This document shows positions 50,328-59,396 of a stretch of 64,000 nucleotides of DNA, piece after piece. The stretch is from Bacteroidales bacterium (GTDB taxonomy: Bacteria; Bacteroidota; Bacteroidia; Bacteroidales; Lentimicrobiaceae): assembly GCA_016705005.1 (NCBI GenBank), contig JADIZB010000038.1, forward strand, positions 310,001-374,000. The letters are read 5' to 3'. The translations under genes and the position numbers were made by a program. How positions within the stretch are numbered: position 1 is the stretch's first letter; the number at the start of each line of letters is the position of its first letter. The notes below the pieces were generated by a model, which was given only the letters and a program-made list of their open reading frames with translations, was not told where the DNA came from and ran no database searches.

Positions 50328-50690
50328 TCAGAGATTAAATGTGTACTGGAACTTGTAACTCTTTCCTTTCGGAACTTTAAATGAAAAGCGATACCGCTTT
50401 ACAATATCCTTCATCCGGTTTTGCATGGCTATTGAATTTACGCCATCATTCACTACGAATACAGTGGCAATCTCTCCCTTCTCACGCAGGGTGATGTCGA
50501 ACACATATTGTCCGTGAATTCCGCTTTCAGTAACCTGCCTGAATATAACTCCCTCAGGCCCTGAAGCCACAGAATCGAGTTCCGCCACCGCCCTTGCCAC
50601 TATGTTTTCACGATATTCAACCAACTGCTTTTTCTGCCCGTAAGTCGTTGCCGCAACAAGCAGCATTAAGATAATTGTGATCTGTTTCAT
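50328..50690 (-). CDS. Small exported protein, TonB-C-terminal-like
   Basis: A 120-residue protein with a signal peptide (cleavage near ATTYGQ, residue 18). The mature part (IFRQVTESGIHGQYVFDITLREKGEIATVFVVNDGVNSIAMQNRMKDIVKRYRF read in segments) looks like the beta-beta-alpha-beta fold of TonB carboxyl-terminal-like domains, with central FDITLREKGEI and a late FKVPKGKSYKFQYTFNL strand. This resemblance is only suggestive. It precedes the PQQ-like gene and may be expressed with it. Confidence 0.55.
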   Translation of the reverse strand: MKQITIILMLLVAATTYGQKKQLVEYRENIVARAVAELDSVASGPEGVIFRQVTESGIHGQYVFDITLREKGEIATVFVVNDGVNSIAMQNRMKDIVKRYRFSFKVPKGKSYKFQYTFNL

Positions 50691-50796
50691 TATTTATCTG
50701 TTCTTGTGTTTTTCTTTAATTTTCACTGATAGCCTTACCGGTAAACGGGTCAATAAATAAATTTTCATTTTGTCCGCTACTATCACGCTCTCTGAT

Positions 50797-50866
50797 CCTC
50801 ACTCCTGACTCCAACAGGGACGAGGGACCTGGGGCTGGGGACGCAGTTCGCAACTCCTTACTCCTG
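50797..50866. repeat. Heptad-period repeats between two secreted-protein genes
   Basis: Runs CCTCACT-CCTGACT-CCAACAG (50797-50817), GGGACGA-GGGACCT-GGGGCTG-GGGACGC (50817-50844) and ACTCCTT-ACTCCTG (50853-50866) follow one another. The last pair includes the stop of the 50858 gene. All have a 7-bp period but different unit sequences. Confidence 0.6.
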
Positions 50867-52015
50867 GGGTATATGCCACAAAAGCAATTGGTTACCAAAA
50901 GTTGCCAGCATCGATTTATCACCTGGCAGAAACTCAATAAATACTCTTCCATCGCTTGGAATTTCAAGCTTACTGATTCCTTCCATTGTGCGGGAACTCA
51001 TCTCGAATCGCTGTAATACCTGCCCTGTTTCAAAATCATGAACCCTAAGCTCGGGAAACTTTCCCCAACTAACAACACCCATGCTTCTGCCATCGTTGCT
51101 CAGCCTGAAATCGGGCTCATAATTCGAATTTGATGGGAACACTGTCCTGGTACTCTGAAATCTGACAGCATCAATTACACTGATAAAATTCTGCCTTCCG
51201 GACGTTGCTGTCGCAGCTTTTAAATGAGGGATACTCAGACAAAAGATAAACCTTCCGTCGGGCGACCAGGAAAGGCGGTAAATATTATCATAGTATTCAT
51301 TGATGATAGCCACAGGAGAGAAATCTACTGTTTTATATATCGATACAACCTGCTTGTATTTTTTTGTGAATTTGAGCCCTTTCTTATTTTTTCTGAACTG
51401 AGGATCCTGACCAAGTAATTGATCACCGGGACGCTCAGAAATGGCAATATACTTTCCGTCAGGGCTCAGGCACAGGCTGTTTGTCGCATTATCTGATGAG
51501 AATGAATTAACAATTTTCCCATTCTGTAAGTCGGTTATTTCAATTTTATTTCCGCTTAGTGAAACAGCATACTTTTCATCAGGTGTAATTTTTACATCAT
51601 GATATTTGTCGAATCTTAAAACGCTGCGACCCGATAAAGCATCCACAATTTCAAAATTGACTTCCCGGTCTTTGTTGCTTGCGAAATCAATATAAAAAAG
51701 TTGCTGAATCAGCAAATACCGTCCTCCTTCCGACCACGTCACCCGTGAACCGGCATACCAGTTTCCAACATCAAACTGCCTGACTACCTTCCGGCTATTG
51801 ATATCGTATAAATACAAAGGATAACTCTGAGTAGTTGCCAGTGCAATCAGAGACTTATCAGGCGACAAAGCCATTCCAGAATGAATATACTTTGTGTCAG
51901 TGGCGTTAAACCGCTCATATTCTGCATTTATAGTCTGGGCTGCAGCTGGTTGCAATGCTGCAAAAACACCAAACAATGTATTAAGGAAACAGATGCTTAG
52001 AATACTGATTTTCAT
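50858..52015 (-). CDS. Secreted WD40/TolB-like beta-propeller protein
   Basis: A 385-residue exported protein with a signal peptide (MKISILSICFLNTLFGVFAALQPAAAQ read as a basic start, long hydrophobic core and AAAQ cleavage). The mature part is a propeller: GMALSPDKSLIALATTQ, VTWSEGGRYLLI, ITPDEKYAVSLSG, LCLSPDGKYIAISE, LSWSPDGRFIFCLS, RLSNDGRSMGVVSWG. SPDG-type turns repeat every ~45-55 residues, as in WD40/TolB proteins. A longer frame adds 16 upstream codons but MKISIL starts the signal peptide. Function unknown; its 3' end runs into heptad repeats. Confidence 0.8.
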   Translation of the reverse strand: MKISILSICFLNTLFGVFAALQPAAAQTINAEYERFNATDTKYIHSGMALSPDKSLIALATTQSYPLYLYDINSRKVVRQFDVGNWYAGSRVTWSEGGRYLLIQQLFYIDFASNKDREVNFEIVDALSGRSVLRFDKYHDVKITPDEKYAVSLSGNKIEITDLQNGKIVNSFSSDNATNSLCLSPDGKYIAISERPGDQLLGQDPQFRKNKKGLKFTKKYKQVVSIYKTVDFSPVAIINEYYDNIYRLSWSPDGRFIFCLSIPHLKAATATSGRQNFISVIDAVRFQSTRTVFPSNSNYEPDFRLSNDGRSMGVVSWGKFPELRVHDFETGQVLQRFEMSSRTMEGISKLEIPSDGRVFIEFLPGDKSMLATFGNQLLLWHIPQE

Positions 52016-52303
52016 AGATAAGCAGATTTCAAAAAGGAAAATGGACTTTTTTACATTAAACACATGTAATTATTACAATGTTTGCGAAATTATACCATAT
52101 ATCAGGTATTTGCAATCACCCTTTATACGTATTTTTCAATAAGTTCCATGCGTTAACCAGACAAAAAACAATCTTTGACGAGGTCTAACCAAGATGACCG
52201 GATTATATAATATACTGTATTACAATAATTTACAAATTCAAAGAGTTTGATACGCCTACAAATCATCCGGAATACTTCAAGTTTCTGACGCACAGACTTC
52301 TGC
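52016..52303. other. AT-rich non-coding gap (with the following terminator, 407 bp)
   Basis: The sequence between the propeller gene start and the receptor terminator is AT-rich and holds no frame I would accept. No repeat, tRNA or clear promoter was seen. It must contain the promoter of the leftward propeller gene. Confidence 0.5.
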
Positions 52304-52349
52304 AAAAAAAATCCGTATCAGTAGGTATAAAAATCCTTACTGATACGGA
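52304..52349 (-). terminator. Rho-independent terminator of the TonB receptor gene
   Basis: On the minus strand TCCGTATCAGTA pairs perfectly with TACTGATACGGA across a 14-nt loop and is followed by eight T residues. It lies 73 bp past the receptor stop codon. Confidence 0.92.
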
Positions 52350-52422
52350 CGTTAAAGGAATATTGCAATCCGGATTCAGGGGCTGGAATCCGGCGAGAAA
52401 TTACACTCGTTGAACCAGTTAA

Positions 52423-54840
52423 TCAAAACCTTGCCCTTAAAGTCAGTATAAAATTCCTGCCAGGTGCACTGATACCCGATGCATAAGGTCTGTACAACTG
52501 GTCAGTAATATTTTCAATGCCGGCATTTACGGTAAACATTTTATTCACAAACCACGCAGCCTTGAAATTCAACGTTGTCCATGCGGGTACAAAAGGCTTC
52601 CCGTTACTGTCCTTTGCATAGGGTGTAGCATCGGTGATTTCAGAAAGCGGCATATCCCCTGCATCCATACCTGCATTGTATTCAGCGTAGAAATCAAATC
52701 GAAACCTGTGTATTTCATAGGTAAGGTGGGTGCTGCCAAAAAGCGGTACAGCATGTCGAAGCGGATAATACTTCAGGCTATCTTCGCTTTGCTCTTCTCC
52801 TTTCTGAAAGCTAAGGGTACTTTTCAAGCCAAATCCCATACCGGGGTTAATCTCAATTCCGGCCTGGATTCCACTTACCCAGGCCCGGGTGATGTTCTGA
52901 ATTGCCTGAACCCTGCTCAATGATCCATCATAAATAATACTGTCGTTCCCATTGTAGCTAAAATCGCGGCGGGCCAATGCGTTATCAAGCAGGGTATAAT
53001 AAATACTCACATCTGCCTTGACGTATTTGCCAAATACCACTGCTGTTCCTGCTTCGGCATTCCAGGCATATTCCGGCTGCAGTCCGGCATTAGGAACAAC
53101 CACTGAACCGGGCTCCGAATCAAAGACTTTTCCAAGATCATCAATGTTGGGCGATCTGAAACCTGAAGACAGGTTAGTATAGAACTGCCAGTTTTCGGCA
53201 GGTGCAAAAGTAAGGCCCAGACTTCCGTTGAGTGCGCCGTTTGCAACAGAAGCATGAACAAACGGGAAAGGGAACATAGTTGTATCAAAGTCAGCTTCCA
53301 GCGCTATGTAACTATATCTTAAACCTGCATTCAACACCCATTTCGGATCAAGCTTCCATTTGAGGTTGGCATAGGCCGCATATGACTGCCAGGTAGAACC
53401 ATCGGGATACCGGGTATTGGTTGGAGTAACCGTTCCGTCAGCGATCTTAATCCTGTTGGCTTCTGAATTTACAAGATTATATATCGCTTCCGCACCATAA
53501 AACAATGAAACGGACTCCCCAAGTTTTTTATCCAGATCAAGGTTGAATGAATAAGCATTTACCTTTTCAAACTGGTTGCGAAGTCTTGCATTGTTCATTT
53601 TCCGGTCATGACGGCTTTCTTCATATAGCTGATGCGCAGCAACAATCCTTATGGCATCGGCAAGTGGGCCCTTAGCGGTGTATTTTGCTTCAAGCCGGTT
53701 CATCATCCATTTCTGCGGACCATAATACCATTCAGCATTGACCAGTTTCCCATCATCGTCAGTCAGATATAACCTGTCGTAACGGGGTGCATCTGATGTG
53801 GCAGAATAATAAAAACCATAATCAAAGTACCATTTTGCTGATGGTCTGAAACTTATGCGCTGCAATGCATTAAACTGGCTATAACCCGAGTAAATCTGTT
53901 TTTGCGGATCATCATTCACAACTTCAATATCTTCACCATCAGCTGTTTTCTGATAAACGGGTCTGAGATAGTATTTGTTACCTTTTGAACCAGCCACCAG
54001 ATCATCATAATCAGACCATGTCAGGCTTGTAGTAAAAGCCCATTGTTTAAGCCCGGCATTAAAATCCAAATGACCTGATTTTTCAAAATTGGCAGAGGAT
54101 ATCCTCCCGAAAACATTTCCACTGAAAACAGTTTTTCCATTATCGGAAAATTTAGGCTTCAGGGTATGGAAATCCATGACGCCGCCAATTGCATCGCTGC
54201 CATACATAACAGCGCCGGGGCCAAACATAATCTCATTGCTTTCAACCGATGCTGCATCAAGAGAAATCACATTCTGAAGGTTTCCGGTACGGAAAATAGC
54301 ATTGTTCATTCTTACGCCATCAACCACCAGCATTACCCGGTTGGTAGCGAAGCCTCTTAATACGGGTGAACCTCCCGCGAGCTGACTTTTCTGAATATAG
54401 GCATAGCCACCGGCATGAAGCAGATCTGCCGATGTTTGTGGATTTGCAAATGCAATCTGATGCATCGAGATTGTCTCTATGCGGTGAGGAATTTCGCGAT
54501 CCTCCTGTTCCCAGCGGTTGGCTGAAATTACCACAGCATCAAGACTGAGGTTAAGTGCTTTCATGACAACAACAAACTTAATTTCCTTCAGCATACCAGG
54601 CGTAAAAGCCGTCGTTTTATATCCCAGGTGCCTGAAGAACAAGCTATCAGACACTCCGGCTTTTGAAATATCCGCTTGTCCCTTTACATTGGTCGTTGCA
54701 GTGAAGTTCTTACTTTTATTGAAAACGGCTACATTGGACAAGACCTGTCCGGTAATGTCATCTATTACAGTAACTTTCTGAGCCTTTACAGCGAACAACA
54801 GCAAAGTGAAAGCAATAGTCAGGAATAATTTATTTTTCAT
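52423..54840 (-). CDS. TonB-dependent outer-membrane receptor, heme/hemoglobin-receptor-like
   Basis: An 805-residue outer-membrane transporter. It has a signal peptide (MKNKLFLTIAFTLLLFAVKAQ, cleavage near KAQ), an amino-terminal carboxypeptidase-regulatory-like repeat (about residues 25-95), the plug domain (GGSPVLRGFATNRVMLVVDGVRMNNAIFRTGNLQNV read in segments) and a 22-strand barrel ending GRNFILTLRARF. Near the middle FRSPNIDDLGKVF and NAGLQPEYAWNAEAG align with the FRAP and NPDL boxes of heme and hemoglobin receptors such as HmuR. Heme uptake is thus plausible but unproven. It has its own terminator and sits ~100 bp downstream of a small exported or membrane protein. Confidence 0.85.
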   Translation of the reverse strand: MKNKLFLTIAFTLLLFAVKAQKVTVIDDITGQVLSNVAVFNKSKNFTATTNVKGQADISKAGVSDSLFFRHLGYKTTAFTPGMLKEIKFVVVMKALNLSLDAVVISANRWEQEDREIPHRIETISMHQIAFANPQTSADLLHAGGYAYIQKSQLAGGSPVLRGFATNRVMLVVDGVRMNNAIFRTGNLQNVISLDAASVESNEIMFGPGAVMYGSDAIGGVMDFHTLKPKFSDNGKTVFSGNVFGRISSANFEKSGHLDFNAGLKQWAFTTSLTWSDYDDLVAGSKGNKYYLRPVYQKTADGEDIEVVNDDPQKQIYSGYSQFNALQRISFRPSAKWYFDYGFYYSATSDAPRYDRLYLTDDDGKLVNAEWYYGPQKWMMNRLEAKYTAKGPLADAIRIVAAHQLYEESRHDRKMNNARLRNQFEKVNAYSFNLDLDKKLGESVSLFYGAEAIYNLVNSEANRIKIADGTVTPTNTRYPDGSTWQSYAAYANLKWKLDPKWVLNAGLRYSYIALEADFDTTMFPFPFVHASVANGALNGSLGLTFAPAENWQFYTNLSSGFRSPNIDDLGKVFDSEPGSVVVPNAGLQPEYAWNAEAGTAVVFGKYVKADVSIYYTLLDNALARRDFSYNGNDSIIYDGSLSRVQAIQNITRAWVSGIQAGIEINPGMGFGLKSTLSFQKGEEQSEDSLKYYPLRHAVPLFGSTHLTYEIHRFRFDFYAEYNAGMDAGDMPLSEITDATPYAKDSNGKPFVPAWTTLNFKAAWFVNKMFTVNAGIENITDQLYRPYASGISAPGRNFILTLRARF

Positions 54841-54939
54841 TTTAATCTGAATAAAATTTGACACTTATTTTAGCTGGCTATAACACCATACCAGTTGCAA
54901 AAATTTTTGCAACCGGGCAGAGTATTCCTAAAATGAGTA

Positions 54940-55464
54940 TCAGTATTTCGGAGGATGCGGGAACTCAGTAAAATGCAGGTAGGAGTAACAAACAGCATTA
55001 AAACTATATTTCCGGGTACTCGCAACAGGAATAAAATCAACGTTAAAGTTAACCGGAGTGAAAAGCCCTGAAAGAAACAACGAAAACAGATTGTTCACCC
55101 TGGCAGTCTGATTGTTGCCATTCATCATTCCCTTAACAAAAGTATTCAGATTCCTGAATAGTCCGGTTTCCTTCTCGTCCTGTATACAATAGTAATCAGT
55201 TACACCGGCAGCAACAGCCTTTCTTTTTACAATATCATACATACTTCCTTTATACCGGAATTCCTTTTCGTGAATCCAGATAAAGTCATACTTGTTTCCC
55301 TGCGTCAGTCTGATTATGGTAAGCTGTGATTCAGGGACAGATTCCTTGATTAACTTTTTAACTTCAGATTTGATCTGCAATTCCTTTGCTTTGAACACAA
55401 AAAAGTAACCGACTGTATTAAAACAGACGATTAGTGTGAGTAATATGGCAGCAAGTCGTTTCAA
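54940..55464 (-). CDS. Uncharacterised membrane-anchored protein upstream of the TonB receptor
   Basis: A 174-residue protein from a proposed TTG start (MKRLAAILLTLIVCFNTVGYFFVF). One membrane helix at the start is followed by a basic/acidic segment and a region (about 35-90) with EVKKLIKESVPESQLTIIRLTQGNKYDFIWIHEKEF in segments, and a conserved-looking end HFTEFPHPPKY. No ATG exists; TTG codons at 55494 and 55485 lie upstream of or within the predicted promoter box, so 55464 is preferred. The gene probably shares a transcript with the receptor. Function is unknown; the name of the family is not known to me. Confidence 0.6.
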   Translation of the reverse strand: MKRLAAILLTLIVCFNTVGYFFVFKAKELQIKSEVKKLIKESVPESQLTIIRLTQGNKYDFIWIHEKEFRYKGSMYDIVKRKAVAAGVTDYYCIQDEKETGLFRNLNTFVKGMMNGNNQTARVNNLFSLFLSGLFTPVNFNVDFIPVASTRKYSFNAVCYSYLHFTEFPHPPKY

Positions 55465-55482
55465 AACAGGATATGGAAGGTG

Positions 55483-55490
55483 CAAATGTA
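55483..55490 (-). promoter_or_regulatory. Putative -7 box for the small protein-receptor operon
   Basis: Minus-strand TACATTTG fits TAnnTTTG. It lies 19 bp before the TTG at 55464 and helps to choose that start. Confidence 0.45.
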
Positions 55491-55686
55491 ACAAAATCGG
55501 TTACTTAAAAAAAATATGGGTCTGTCTTGAGGATGGAATCCCTGATGACAGGACGAGTATTTTCACGGCGTTTCATTACCATGAGATCATTTCCCGAACA
55601 TGGATGTACCTTTGTAAAGTAAATTCATTCACGATGAAGCTGAAAAACAGAATTTTTGCCTGACTGAATTCTGATTTTAAGGAACC

Positions 55687-56226
55687 ATGAATTTAATGAT
55701 AAGATATTTATTGGGTTACGTATTCGGTTTAGCCGTGTTTGGAATTCTTGTACCGACAGGTCTGCTATGGCTTTCAGATGCCGACCCGTTTAAAATACCC
55801 TGTTTATCTGAGAACCGGTTGTTACATATAATACCATCATCCCCGTTTTTTCTGACCGGCATAATCTTTATGGCATGGTCAAATTTCTCACTGCTATTTA
55901 GCGGCAAAGGCGGGCCTGCCGATGGGTTTGGGATAGCCATCTCGCCAAGAACGAAACACCTGGTAACAACCGGGCCCTACAGGTATAGCAGAAATCCTAT
56001 GGTTTTCGGGGCATTCAACCTGTATTTCTCAATAGGAATATATCAGATGTCAATCCTTTGTATCATTGTTTTACTGATCTTACTCAGGTTTGTTGCCAAA
56101 CAAATCCTCAGGTCTGAGGAAAAAAGGCTGCTGAAGGATTTCGGAAAAGAATATGCTGATTACCGAAGAAGAACCCCCAGAATACTGCCCGATTTGAGAA
56201 ACATCCTGATCTCAGGCAATGAATGA
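55687..56226 (+). CDS. Isoprenylcysteine carboxyl methyltransferase-like (ICMT/PEMT family) membrane protein
   Basis: A 179-residue integral membrane protein with four to five helices. The carboxyl-terminal part has the family signature: TTGPYRYSRNPMVFGAFNLYFSIGIY (read as GPYRYSRNPM), then ILRSEEKRLLKDFGKEYADYRRRTPRILP, where RSEEKRLLKDFGKEYADYRRRTPRI is the conserved E-x-YxxYxxRTPRF box. It is a methyltransferase using S-adenosylmethionine; bacterial members probably modify phospholipids or other lipids. The gene is not clearly in an operon and converges with rluD. Confidence 0.85.
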   Translation: MNLMIRYLLGYVFGLAVFGILVPTGLLWLSDADPFKIPCLSENRLLHIIPSSPFFLTGIIFMAWSNFSLLFSGKGGPADGFGIAISPRTKHLVTTGPYRYSRNPMVFGAFNLYFSIGIYQMSILCIIVLLILLRFVAKQILRSEEKRLLKDFGKEYADYRRRTPRILPDLRNILISGNE

Positions 56227-56238
56227 ACCGTAGATACT

Positions 56239-57330
56239 TCAGGCAAAAGAATTACCCTGATCTGCACCTGATCTTCCGGCAATGTATCCCTCCCACTTCC
56301 CGAGCACCTGACTCATATCATCGGGCAGAGGAGAATCGAAAAACATTTTCTCGTGGGTAACCGGATGCACAAAACCAAGTGATTTGGCATGAAGTGCCTG
56401 CCTTGGAAGAATTTCGAAACAACTTTCTATAAACTTATTATATGATCCGGAGGTCGTGCCCTTCAGTATGCGGTTTCCCCCATATCGTTCATCACTGAAG
56501 AGTGGGTGTCCGAAGTGCTTCATGTGCGCTCTTATCTGGTGTGTCCGGCCGGTTTCAAGCCGGCATTCAATCAGACTCACATAACCATAACTTCGCAGAA
56601 TTCTGTAATGGGTTACAGCATGCTTTCCATGTTCACCGTCAGGGAAAACAGCCATTACCAGCCTGTTGCTCAGGTTACGGCCAACATGGCCAGTGATGGT
56701 ACCCTCGTTTTCCTTCGGAGTTCCCCATACTATGGCCTGATAGGTACGGTCAATGGTATGATCGAAGAAATTCTTTGCGAGCCGGGTCTGCGCTTCTTCA
56801 GTTTTTGCCACCAGGATGATTCCGGAGGTATCCTTATCGATGCGGTGAACAAGCAAAGGCATGGCATCGGGCCTGTTTCCCGGTGTGTTCCTGAAATGCC
56901 ATAATATTGCATTAACCATCGTGCCATCATAATTTCCATGACCCGGATGCACTACCATACCCGCCCTTTTGTTGATTACAAGCAGGTGGTCATCTTCAAA
57001 TACAATGTCCAGTGGAATGTCTTCAGGATAAATATCAGTCACCCTGGGAGGGTGAGCCATGACTACAGAAATGACATCTTGTGGTTTGACCCGGTAATTG
57101 GGTTTTACAGGATCGCCGTTAACAAGAATATTTCCTGCATGAGCAGCCTGCTGAATCTTATTGCGGGAAGCATTTTCGATTCGGATCATCAGAAATTTAT
57201 CGATCCGCAGAAGTCCCTGTCCTTTGTCGGCAATTATCCGGTGATGTTCAAACAGTTCGTTCTCAACATTTTCGTCGTCGATAAAATCCGGCGATTCATG
57301 CTCTTCAGTGAATTTATCTTCCGAAATCAT
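56239..57330 (-). CDS. rluD: RluD-family 23S rRNA pseudouridine synthase
   Basis: Isomerises uridines in 23S rRNA (RluD family targets 1911, 1915, 1917 in E. coli). The 363-residue protein has an amino-terminal S4 RNA-binding domain (about residues 40-95: LLRIDKFLMIRIENASRNKIQQ, GNILVNGDPVKPNYRV) and the catalytic domain with LLVINKRAGMVVHPGHG, HRIDKDTSGIILVAKT (catalytic Asp165) and RLETGRTHQIRAHMKHFGHPLFSDERYGG. There are about 25 extra acidic residues before the S4 domain. The ATG at 57330 is chosen; it overlaps no gene and lies 12 bp after the T9SS cargo stop. The cluster suggests co-transcription with that gene and PASTA. Confidence 0.93.
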   Translation of the reverse strand: MISEDKFTEEHESPDFIDDENVENELFEHHRIIADKGQGLLRIDKFLMIRIENASRNKIQQAAHAGNILVNGDPVKPNYRVKPQDVISVVMAHPPRVTDIYPEDIPLDIVFEDDHLLVINKRAGMVVHPGHGNYDGTMVNAILWHFRNTPGNRPDAMPLLVHRIDKDTSGIILVAKTEEAQTRLAKNFFDHTIDRTYQAIVWGTPKENEGTITGHVGRNLSNRLVMAVFPDGEHGKHAVTHYRILRSYGYVSLIECRLETGRTHQIRAHMKHFGHPLFSDERYGGNRILKGTTSGSYNKFIESCFEILPRQALHAKSLGFVHPVTHEKMFFDSPLPDDMSQVLGKWEGYIAGRSGADQGNSFA

Positions 57331-57342
57331 GCAGGAAACCAC

Positions 57343-59349
57343 TTAATGGTTTATCAGAAGTCTGGCGTTTCCGGTGACCGATCCGGAAAGATCCGAAATC
57401 CGGATGAAATAGATACCGGATGGAAGGTTGCTCAGATCCTCTTCACGACTGTATGGTTTATCGAGAATCTTTTTACCTGTAGTATTGTAAACTTCTGTTC
57501 TGTAACGTGATATACCCGAGCCGACAGGCAACTCAATAACTACTTTGCCATCTTTTGTCGGATTAGGATAAATGCTTAGGGTACCTGATTTATGTTGTTC
57601 ATACACCCCGACTACCTTTTCTTTTCCAAGGATTGGTCTCATCATAAGCGCACCTTTATAAAGACTTTGATTCCATCCGCCAAAATTCCTGAAGAAAATA
57701 TTCGAAGAGGCGTCATTGTTCTTATCGAATCCAATATTCAGGTTATCAGAGGTAACCTGTTCCCAGCCTATGTAAAATGTTAAGTTTGGAAATCTGCCTG
57801 GTTCTATTTGAATAACGCTGTCAGGGTGATAGGTAAAATACTGGTTCAGACTATCTTCAAACGCCGGCTCGTAGCCATACTTTGAATAGATAAGTTCTCC
57901 GGGTTCACCAAAATAGTCGTTCCATATGTTAAGGTAAAAATCGTTGACATTTCCATCTTTAAGTGTCTGGTTAAAATACATCTGTATGGCAAGCAGCGAG
58001 TCAGGACTGTTCAGAACAAACCGGTAGGCGAGTTGTGCTGAAACGGAAGAAAGTCCGTATCCTGCTTCTGCAGTACCATCATCATAGGAAAGATAGTTGG
58101 CAAACAATTGTACATTCCTGACGGTATCGTTTTCACGCCGGCCCAGACTGGCTTCAGTATTAATTATATGAGTGGTTGTAAAATAAACCCGTTCCTGGGT
58201 TCCGATCTGGAACTGAAAATCGATCGGGGGCTTTGCAAAAGGCTGGTGTTTAACATAACCCGACTCAGTAAATGGGGCAACGAAATAGTTCCCACCGTTG
58301 TATTCCCTGAATGGTGGCTGATAATCCCTCGAAACTTCATACCGGTAAGATGCATTGTAGGATATACCATCCAGATTGGTAATTTTAAGATCGATAGAAT
58401 CACGCATTTCTTCAATAAAATTGGCCCGATACTGGTTATAAGGCATGGAAGTATAATTCCGGAGCATCCGGGGCGCCTTTCCTGCAAAGGCAACATCACG
58501 GTGCAATGTATCGTTGATGCCTCGTCCAAGGTTCAGATATACATAATCGATGTTCCACTGGTCTCCGTTGCTTTGCCAGTCGGGTAGAATACTGCTTGAT
58601 AAACTGGCGTAATTGCGGAACCGGAAACGAAACCCCGATGTATAAAACCTTGAACTGTCGGTAACCGGAACGATGACCTGTCTGAACCATGTGCTGTCTT
58701 CAGCATAAAAGTCAACCAGACTTAATCCGGGAGATCCCCATGCCTTTACCCAACCTTCGAGGATTGTTGTGTCGGCCGGGTTAATGAGGGTGTCTCCTCC
58801 GCTGATGATTGTATCAGCCGGCACAATCAGTACGGTAGTTTCCCCGGGAGCGAGGAATTCAAGAACCAGCGAATCAGCCCTTGCCGGAACATTTCCATAA
58901 CCCTGGGGTTGAAAATAAAAGCTAAAATAAATCGAATCGGCGCGGGTTAGTTTACGGGGAACAGGTGAAAATACTGAATCAAGCCGGATCGGCTGAGAAG
59001 TCAGGTAGTCGGCCATGTATGGAAATTCGCTGGCGTTTTCATAAAGTCTGCCCAGGTTATTGATGGCATCCAGGGTAGCAACACCAACAGTGGGTGGATT
59101 AACGGCATAATCGTCGCTGATAAATGCGTCCATATCAGACCACAGGACCTGATCAGGAAATACCGAAGGCCGGTAGAAATCATCAAAGAAAGGGAGAGTC
59201 AATGCGGTTCCGGGGGTTCGTACTGATTTTTCCTGCGTAGCCCTTTTCATGACCTGTGGATTAACCTCCAGACCTGAAATTACTTCCTGCCCGCAAATAG
59301 TGCCTGACAGAAAAATGAAAAATATAGCGAATGGAAGAAGCCTTTTCAT
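57343..59349 (-). CDS. Large exported protein with type IX secretion sorting domain
   Basis: A 668-residue protein with a signal peptide (cleavage near ICGQ, about residue 20) and a type A C-terminal sorting domain at about residues 590-668: SIYPNPTKDGKVVIELP, YNTTGKKILDKPY, LSNLPSGIYFIRISD. This domain directs export by the Bacteroidota type IX system to the cell surface. The middle is beta-rich with no catalytic motif recognised (QEVISGLEVNPQVMKRATQEKS, LTLPFFDDFY). The TLPFFDDFY element recalls a family of gliding/secretion-associated cargo of unknown function. It is the middle gene of PASTA-cargo-rluD. Confidence 0.85.
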   Translation of the reverse strand: MKRLLPFAIFFIFLSGTICGQEVISGLEVNPQVMKRATQEKSVRTPGTALTLPFFDDFYRPSVFPDQVLWSDMDAFISDDYAVNPPTVGVATLDAINNLGRLYENASEFPYMADYLTSQPIRLDSVFSPVPRKLTRADSIYFSFYFQPQGYGNVPARADSLVLEFLAPGETTVLIVPADTIISGGDTLINPADTTILEGWVKAWGSPGLSLVDFYAEDSTWFRQVIVPVTDSSRFYTSGFRFRFRNYASLSSSILPDWQSNGDQWNIDYVYLNLGRGINDTLHRDVAFAGKAPRMLRNYTSMPYNQYRANFIEEMRDSIDLKITNLDGISYNASYRYEVSRDYQPPFREYNGGNYFVAPFTESGYVKHQPFAKPPIDFQFQIGTQERVYFTTTHIINTEASLGRRENDTVRNVQLFANYLSYDDGTAEAGYGLSSVSAQLAYRFVLNSPDSLLAIQMYFNQTLKDGNVNDFYLNIWNDYFGEPGELIYSKYGYEPAFEDSLNQYFTYHPDSVIQIEPGRFPNLTFYIGWEQVTSDNLNIGFDKNNDASSNIFFRNFGGWNQSLYKGALMMRPILGKEKVVGVYEQHKSGTLSIYPNPTKDGKVVIELPVGSGISRYRTEVYNTTGKKILDKPYSREEDLSNLPSGIYFIRISDLSGSVTGNARLLINH

Positions 59350-59396
59350 TTTGGTTATATCTTAATTCACAAACGGCACTTTGGTACTTCTAATTA

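Noticed and set aside
50716..50967. 83-codon leftward frame ending IDPFTGKAISEN
   Set aside because: Overlaps the propeller gene in another frame and runs through heptad repeats; the end looked protein-like but has no start or partner.
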